Below, piece by piece: positions 13,402 to 17,180 of a stretch of 17,180 bases of DNA (positions are counted from its first letter, which is position 1; every line of letters begins with the position of its first letter). A program made the translations under genes and the position numbers. Location: NCBI GenBank assembly GCA_964600045.1, contig CAZRHS010000032.1:1-17180 (forward strand). The letters run 5' to 3'. A model generated the notes under the pieces. The model searched no databases. It was given only the letters and a program-made list of their open reading frames with translations, and was not told the DNA's origin. This DNA is from Phil1 sp964600045. Its GTDB lineage: Bacteria > Bacillota > Clostridia > Christensenellales > CAG-138.

Positions 13402-14538
13402 ATGGCTTACAATAGCATGGATATAGCCGCCTTTAAGGACGTTTGGGTATTCTGCGAGCAGCGCGAAGGCAAACTGATGCCCACCGATTTCGAGCTTATC
13501 TCGGAAGGCCGTAAGCTTGCGGACGAGCTGGGCGTAAAGCTCTGCGGTCTGCTTCTCGGCGACAATGTGGAGGGCCTGTGCAAGGAGCTTGCCGGCTACG
13601 GCGCGGATAAGATAATCCTTTGCGAATCCCCCCTTCTTAAGTACTACACCACCGATGCCTACACCAAGGTAATTTGCGACACTATCGAGGAGCTCAAGCC
13701 TGAAGCGTTCCTGATCGGCGCAAGCAACATCGGCCGTGACCTTGGCCCCCGCTGCGCGGCTCGCCTGCACACCGGCCTTTGCGCGGACTGCACGCACCTT
13801 GATGTTGATATGGACATCTATAAGGACTTCCTGCGCGGCGCTTCCACCCTTGATGAGGAGAAGATCGCCAAGATGGATACCGCTATGGTTATGGGCCAGG
13901 CGCACGACGTCTCCCGCGACCTGAAGATGACCCGTCCTGCTTTCGGCGGTCACCTTATGGCCTCCATCATCTGCCCCCGTTTCCGTCCTTCCATGGCAAC
14001 CGTACGCCCCGGCGTTATGCGCAGGGCTGAGTTCAACCAGGCTAAGGCTGACGCGGTTGAAATCGTACGTCCCGAGGTCAAGCTGACCGAGGCCGACGTA
14101 AAGACCGAGGTTGTGGAAGTCGTAAAGGCTGCCAAGAAGATAGTTGACCTGATCGGCGCGGACTTCGTAGTATCCGTCGGTCGTGGTATCAGCAAGAATG
14201 TTGAGCTTGGCATTAAGCTTGCCGAGGACCTGGCTGAGGCTCTGGGCGGCGTTGTCGGCGGCAGCCGTGCGGTTATAGACAATGGCTGGCTCTCCTCCGA
14301 TCATCAGGTTGGCCAGACCGGTAAGACCGTACATCCTAAGGTATATATCGCCCTCGGTATTTCCGGCGCTATCCAGCACAAGGCCGGTATGCAGGATTCC
14401 GAGTGCATCATAGCGGTTAACACCAACGAGACCGCGCCCATATTCGAGATTGCCGACTACGGCATCTGCGGCGACCTGTTCAAGGTAACCCCGATGCTCA
14501 CCGAGGCCATCAAGGCGCAGAAGGCCAAGAAGCAGTAA
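13402..14538 (+). CDS. etfA: Electron transfer flavoprotein, alpha subunit
   Basis: This 378-residue partner of EtfB carries the mobile FAD that shuttles electrons to Bcd. The C-terminal FAD domain is intact: SVGRGISK starts at about residue 258, followed by GSRAVIDNGWLSSDHQVGQ at 287-305, GKTVHPKVYIALGISGAIQH at 307-326 and AVNTNETAPIF at 338-348. It is longer than many EtfA proteins (about 320-340). The extra length seems to lie around residues 133-178, a charged stretch before TRPAFGG. No iron-sulfur ferredoxin-like domain is seen. GGAG at 13391-13394 precedes ATG 13402. It is the last gene of the operon, closed by the terminator at 14570-14601. Confidence 0.94.
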   Translation: MAYNSMDIAAFKDVWVFCEQREGKLMPTDFELISEGRKLADELGVKLCGLLLGDNVEGLCKELAGYGADKIILCESPLLKYYTTDAYTKVICDTIEELKPEAFLIGASNIGRDLGPRCAARLHTGLCADCTHLDVDMDIYKDFLRGASTLDEEKIAKMDTAMVMGQAHDVSRDLKMTRPAFGGHLMASIICPRFRPSMATVRPGVMRRAEFNQAKADAVEIVRPEVKLTEADVKTEVVEVVKAAKKIVDLIGADFVVSVGRGISKNVELGIKLAEDLAEALGGVVGGSRAVIDNGWLSSDHQVGQTGKTVHPKVYIALGISGAIQHKAGMQDSECIIAVNTNETAPIFEIADYGICGDLFKVTPMLTEAIKAQKAKKQ

Positions 14539-14569
14539 GCTTCATAAAAACCGCATAACCCAATAATTA

Positions 14570-14601
14570 AGCGGCAACCCGAAAGGGCTGCCGCTGTTTT
14601 T
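14570..14601 (+). terminator. Intrinsic terminator of the lysine operon
   Basis: AGCGGCA (14570-14576) pairs with TGCCGCT (14589-14595), and CCC (14578-14580) with GGG (14585-14587), capped by a GAAA tetraloop with one A/C mismatch. After one G comes TTTTT (14597-14601). It lies 31 bases after the etfA stop and separates the operon from the next promoter. Confidence 0.9.
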
Positions 14602-14621
14602 GTGTAATCTTCCGTTTGCAG

Positions 14622-14651
14622 TTGACAAAATACACCCAATGGGTGTATTGT
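14622..14651 (+). promoter_or_regulatory. Promoter of the HTH regulator gene
   Basis: -35 TTGACA (14622-14627) is exact consensus. The best -10 is TATTGT (14646-14651) at an 18-base spacing, a weak match. The palindrome at 14630-14648 fills the spacer and overlaps the -10, so a bound repressor would block polymerase. Confidence 0.55.
14630..14648 (+). promoter_or_regulatory. Perfect 19-bp palindromic operator
   Basis: ATACACCCA (14630-14638) and TGGGTGTAT (14640-14648) are exact reverse complements around a single central A. The site lies between -35 and -10 of the regulator's own promoter, the usual place for an autorepressor operator. I see no other copy elsewhere in the window. Confidence 0.75.
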
Positions 14652-14669
14652 AAATCCGAGGTGATTGAT

Positions 14670-15320
14670 ATGGAAATTCGTGAAATGCGCAAAAGTCTTG
14701 GGGATACGCAAAGCGAATTTGCCGCAAGGTATAATATTCCCTTCCGCACCGTTCAGAACTGGGAAACCGGAACGCGCAAGCCTCCCGAATATATTGTAAG
14801 CCTGTTGGAACATCGTGTTGAGGAGGATTTGATAAACAGAAAAACCGCTGTGCTGCCAAAGTATGACCCGCGCAAGCAAAACCTGCCCAAGCGCGGCGAT
14901 TTTATCGGAGCGACGGCATGGCTTAAGGCTGTTCGTGAACGCATCGGAGAACCGATTGTTTTCGCGCTTGACGAGGCACTTATGTGCCGGGGCAGCTTCG
15001 GCGGGCGCAGTGACGAATATCTTGTTTGGGTATACGGAAGCGATGATCTTACCCGTTTTAACGGCGTGGTGGTGCTTGGCAATGAAATAAGCCCATATTA
15101 TGTTGAAAAGCGAAACGGGCTTGAATATACAAACTTTAACCGAACGCTTTCAGACGCGCTTGCCAACGAGTCAATTTTGGATATGCAGGGAATTACCGAG
15201 GCGCTCAGCCGCTATTATTCAATGAACGGAAACAGCTTTAGCGGAATTTTTGTAGCGCCGGAGTATCAGGCCCGGTTTGAACGGCTGGCGAATGACGCCA
15301 TGGAATATTACGAGAGTTGA
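14670..15320 (+). CDS. HTH (XRE/Cro-like) transcriptional regulator with uncharacterised C-terminal domain
   Basis: The 216-residue protein starts with a Cro/CI-type helix-turn-helix at about residues 1-50: REMRKSLGDTQSEFAARY, then IPFRTVQNWETGTRKPP, where the recognition helix is followed by the common WExGxRxPP ending. Residues from about 70 onward form a mixed alpha/beta domain (WLKAVRERIGEPIVFALDE, DEYLVWVYGSDD, ALANESILDMQGITEALSRYY) that I cannot assign. ATG 14670 follows GAGGTGA at 14658-14664. An upstream in-frame ATG at 14616 lies before the promoter's -35 and is rejected. The palindrome in its promoter implies self-repression. Such HTH proteins with a larger second domain often belong to toxin-antitoxin-like pairs. 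Any downstream partner would fall in the assembly gap that begins 11 bases after the stop. Confidence 0.8.
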   Translation: MEIREMRKSLGDTQSEFAARYNIPFRTVQNWETGTRKPPEYIVSLLEHRVEEDLINRKTAVLPKYDPRKQNLPKRGDFIGATAWLKAVRERIGEPIVFALDEALMCRGSFGGRSDEYLVWVYGSDDLTRFNGVVVLGNEISPYYVEKRNGLEYTNFNRTLSDALANESILDMQGITEALSRYYSMNGNSFSGIFVAPEYQARFERLANDAMEYYES

Positions 15321-15331
15321 GATAACGGCAT

Positions 15332-15431
15332 NNNNNNNNNNNNNNNNNNNNNNNNNNNNNNNNNNNNNNNNNNNNNNNNNNNNNNNNNNNNNNNNNNNNN
15401 NNNNNNNNNNNNNNNNNNNNNNNNNNNNNNN
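15332..15431. other. Assembly gap (100 N)
   Basis: Exactly 100 undetermined bases, the common placeholder for a scaffold gap of unknown length. Sequence on the two sides may be separated by any distance. Confidence 0.99.
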
Positions 15432-15448
15432 ACCCAAAATACACAAAA

Positions 15449-15512
15449 TCATCAGTTATAACTGATGAAATGGTAAAATACGGTTGAATTATCAGTTATA
15501 ACTTGGTAAAAT
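15449..15512 (+). promoter_or_regulatory. Repeated palindromic operator and promoter of the DUF4143 ATPase gene
   Basis: A perfect 20-bp palindrome, TCATCAGTTA/TAACTGATGA, lies at 15449-15468. Its core ATCAGTTATAACT recurs at 15491-15503, exactly 40 bases on. Each copy is followed by TGGTAAAAT (15471-15479 and 15504-15512), which reads as an extended -10 (TGn TAAAAT). For the second copy, -35 TTGAAT at 15484-15489 is 17 bases from TAAAAT at 15507-15512. The half-operator therefore lies in the promoter spacer, arguing for repression. Confidence 0.6.
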
Positions 15513-15539
15513 TAGCCTATACAAAAGGAGGCGGGCAGC

Positions 15540-16754
15540 ATGATAAAACGCGAAATGTATTTAAGCCGAATTCGTCCGTTCATAGGCGGCGAGCTTATTA
15601 AGGTTATAACGGGAATCCGCCGCTGCGGAAAATCCGTAATGCTGCAGCTTGTAAGGCAGGAGCTAATTGAGTCCGGCATTGGCGAGGAGCAATGCATCGC
15701 GATCAATTTTGAGGATATGCGCAACGCCCGCCTTTGCACCGCCGAGTCTTTGCACGATGAAATACTGCGCCGCGCGAAAAATATACAGGGCAAGATTTAT
15801 CTGTTTTTTGATGAAATTCAGGAGGTTAAGAACTGGGAAAAATGCGTAAACTCCCTGCGCGTAGCCTTGGATTGCGATATTTATATTACCGGTTCAAACG
15901 CTAAGCTTCTTTCGGGCGAGCTTGCCACCTATCTTGCCGGGCGATACGTGGAATTTGTAATATACCCGTTTTCATTTGCGGAATTTACGGAGCTTTATAA
16001 AACCATCGCGCCGCAGGACTCCGTGCGCCAAAGCTTTCAAAAATACCTGCTTTGCGGCGGAATGCCGTACCTTGCGAACATTCGCTATGCGGAGGAGCCG
16101 TCCCGCCAGTATCTTACGGATGTATTCAATTCCGTGCAGCTGAAGGACATTGTAAAGCGAAACAACGTGCGCGATGTGGATTTGCTTGAGCGAATTATAG
16201 CCTATATAACGGCAAACATAGGAACAACGTTTTCGGCCGGCTCATTATCCAGGTTTTTCAAAAGCGAGCAGCGCACCGTAGCGCCGGAAACAATACTCAA
16301 TTACATTAAATATTGCTGCGACGCGTATCTGTTTTATAAGGTGAAAAGGCAGGATTTGCAGGGCAAGCAGATTCTTGCCGCCAATGAGAAATACTATATC
16401 GCCGACCATGGCATACGCGAGGCTGTTTTTGGCGGAAATACGCGGGACATAAATCTTATACTTGAAAACATAGTATTCATGGAAATGCTGCGCCGCGGAT
16501 ACGCGGTAACGGTCGGTAAATTTGAGGATAGGGAAATTGACTTCGTTTGCGAAAAGCACGGCGAGAAAATATATGTTCAGGTTGCGTATCTGCTGGCAAA
16601 CGAGGAAACGGTACGGCGCGAGTTCGATATTTACGACAGCGTTCGCGATAATTTCCCCAAGTACGTCGTTTCGCTTGACGAGTTCGATATGAGCCGCAAC
16701 GGAATAAAGCATCAAAACATCAGGGACTTTTTACTTTCGCCGAATTGGAACTGA
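15540..16754 (+). CDS. AAA_14/DUF4143-type ATP-binding protein
   Basis: This 404-residue protein is of the common bacterial ATPase family with an N-terminal AAA domain and a C-terminal DUF4143 domain. Walker A is GIRRCGKS (residues 25-32), Walker B is YLFFDE with Asp91 and Glu92, and the sensor-like ITGSNAKLLS is at 116-125, followed by AGRYVEFVIYPFSFAEF. The C-terminal part has EIDFVCEKHGEKIYVQVAY, the restriction-endonuclease-like core seen in DUF4143, with VQV where active nucleases carry an E-x-K, so nuclease activity is doubtful. The cellular role of the family is not established. ATG 15540 follows AGGAGG at 15526-15531. The next gene begins four bases after its stop. It lies beyond the gap, so its link to the lysine operon is uncertain. 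Confidence 0.92.
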   Translation: MIKREMYLSRIRPFIGGELIKVITGIRRCGKSVMLQLVRQELIESGIGEEQCIAINFEDMRNARLCTAESLHDEILRRAKNIQGKIYLFFDEIQEVKNWEKCVNSLRVALDCDIYITGSNAKLLSGELATYLAGRYVEFVIYPFSFAEFTELYKTIAPQDSVRQSFQKYLLCGGMPYLANIRYAEEPSRQYLTDVFNSVQLKDIVKRNNVRDVDLLERIIAYITANIGTTFSAGSLSRFFKSEQRTVAPETILNYIKYCCDAYLFYKVKRQDLQGKQILAANEKYYIADHGIREAVFGGNTRDINLILENIVFMEMLRRGYAVTVGKFEDREIDFVCEKHGEKIYVQVAYLLANEETVRREFDIYDSVRDNFPKYVVSLDEFDMSRNGIKHQNIRDFLLSPNWN

Positions 16755-16758
16755 CATT

Positions 16759-17180
16759 ATGTTTACGCGCCTTATATACATAATTATACAGTGCACCTGG
16801 GGAGCGCCGCAGAGCCTTTGCGGGCTTATCCTGATGCTGCTTTTGGGCAAACAAAAGCGCGGCGTTTATCGCTGCGCCGTGCTCACTGAATACAGCCCGT
16901 CCACTCTCCCCCGCCTCTTCCGCAGCCTTGCCAGCGTGTCGCTCGGCATGTTCATATTCGTAAACGAGGGCGAGAACCCCCGCCCCGAAGCCGTCCGCGC
17001 CGTGGTAAGCCACGAGTACGGCCACACCATCCAGTCCCTCCTGCTCGGCCCGCTCTATCTTCCCTTAGTCGGCCTGCCTAGCTTCCTCTGGTGCCGCCGC
17101 TTCACCGCTCGCCGCGCCTCCTACGCCGCCCGCGGCATCAGCTACTATTCCCGCTACCCCGAAAAACAGGCAACCAGGAT
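16759..17180 (+). CDS. Partial gene, putative membrane-associated HExxH protein (zinc-protease-like)
   Basis: The open frame runs from ATG 16759 off the window end, giving 140 residues so far. An N-terminal hydrophobic segment (about residues 5-30) could be a membrane anchor. VVSHEYGHTIQSLLLGPLY contains HEYGH, the HExxH zinc-binding motif (about residues 84-88), followed by a hydrophobic stretch ending in GLPS. A Glu in YPEKQA near the visible end could be the third zinc ligand. I know this pattern from uncharacterised gut-anaerobe membrane proteins, but no substrate is known. There is no clear ribosome binding site: the ATG is four bases after the ATPase stop, suggesting coupling. From about 16870 codon use is strikingly C-rich (CCC, CGC, CTC, GCC), unlike the preceding gene. 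Confidence 0.65.
   Translation, partial: MFTRLIYIIIQCTWGAPQSLCGLILMLLLGKQKRGVYRCAVLTEYSPSTLPRLFRSLASVSLGMFIFVNEGENPRPEAVRAVVSHEYGHTIQSLLLGPLYLPLVGLPSFLWCRRFTARRASYAARGISYYSRYPEKQATR

Noticed and set aside
14616..14669. Longer HTH-protein start at ATG 14616
   Set aside because: That ATG precedes the -35 of the gene's own promoter. ATG 14670 has GAGGTGA at the right distance.
1..17180. CRISPR array, tRNA, rRNA, transposase or phage genes
   Set aside because: No regularly spaced repeat array, cloverleaf, rRNA segment or recombinase motif was seen on either strand. The only short repeats are the two 13-base elements near 15449-15503.

Overview
The window looks like part of a draft genome or metagenome bin from an anaerobic, amino-acid-fermenting Clostridia-like Firmicute. 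The evidence is a complete set of core enzymes for anaerobic L-lysine fermentation, strong AGGAGG-type ribosome binding sites, near-consensus sigma-A promoters, intrinsic terminators and a DUF4143-type ATPase. A run of exactly 100 Ns (15332-15431) marks an assembly gap, so the last ~1.7 kb may not truly adjoin the rest. The lineage is inferred from content, not proven.

Layout. (1) 42-2006, minus: a membrane-bound, ion-pumping pyrophosphatase with the K+-dependent signature. It has its own promoter and a ~146-nt leader. (2) 2395-3069, plus: a PAP2-type membrane phosphatase, divergent from the pyrophosphatase, with a structured leader containing a T7 tract. (3) 3118-3519: a perfect TTGACA-17-TATAAT promoter, a lysine riboswitch aptamer and an intrinsic terminator, then a second structured leader segment. 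(4) 3520-14538: an eleven-gene co-directional cluster, kal-kce-kdd-kamA-kamD-kamE-crt-hbd-bcd-etfB-etfA, closed by a clear intrinsic terminator at 14570-14601. (5) 14670-15320: an HTH regulator whose promoter carries a perfect palindrome between -35 and -10. (6) The gap. (7) 15540-16754: an AAA_14/DUF4143 ATPase behind repeated palindromic elements. (8) From 16759 to the window end: a partial HExxH (zinc-protease-like) gene.

How the operon works. KamA turns L-lysine into beta-lysine. KamDE moves the terminal amino group to give 3,5-diaminohexanoate, and Kdd oxidatively deaminates this to 3-keto-5-aminohexanoate. Kce joins that product with acetyl-CoA to give acetoacetate and 3-aminobutyryl-CoA. 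Kal removes ammonia to give crotonyl-CoA, and Bcd-EtfBA reduces crotonyl-CoA to butyryl-CoA, probably with electron bifurcation to ferredoxin. Crt and Hbd connect crotonyl-CoA to acetoacetyl-CoA. No CoA-transferase, thiolase, lysine permease or kamB/kamC homologue is present in the window.

The main observation is regulatory. A lysine riboswitch sits in front of a lysine-degradation operon, and the 3' strand of its P1 helix is also the 5' strand of the terminator. Lysine binding should therefore block termination, making it a transcriptional ON switch, the opposite of the usual repressing lysine riboswitch on biosynthesis and transport genes.
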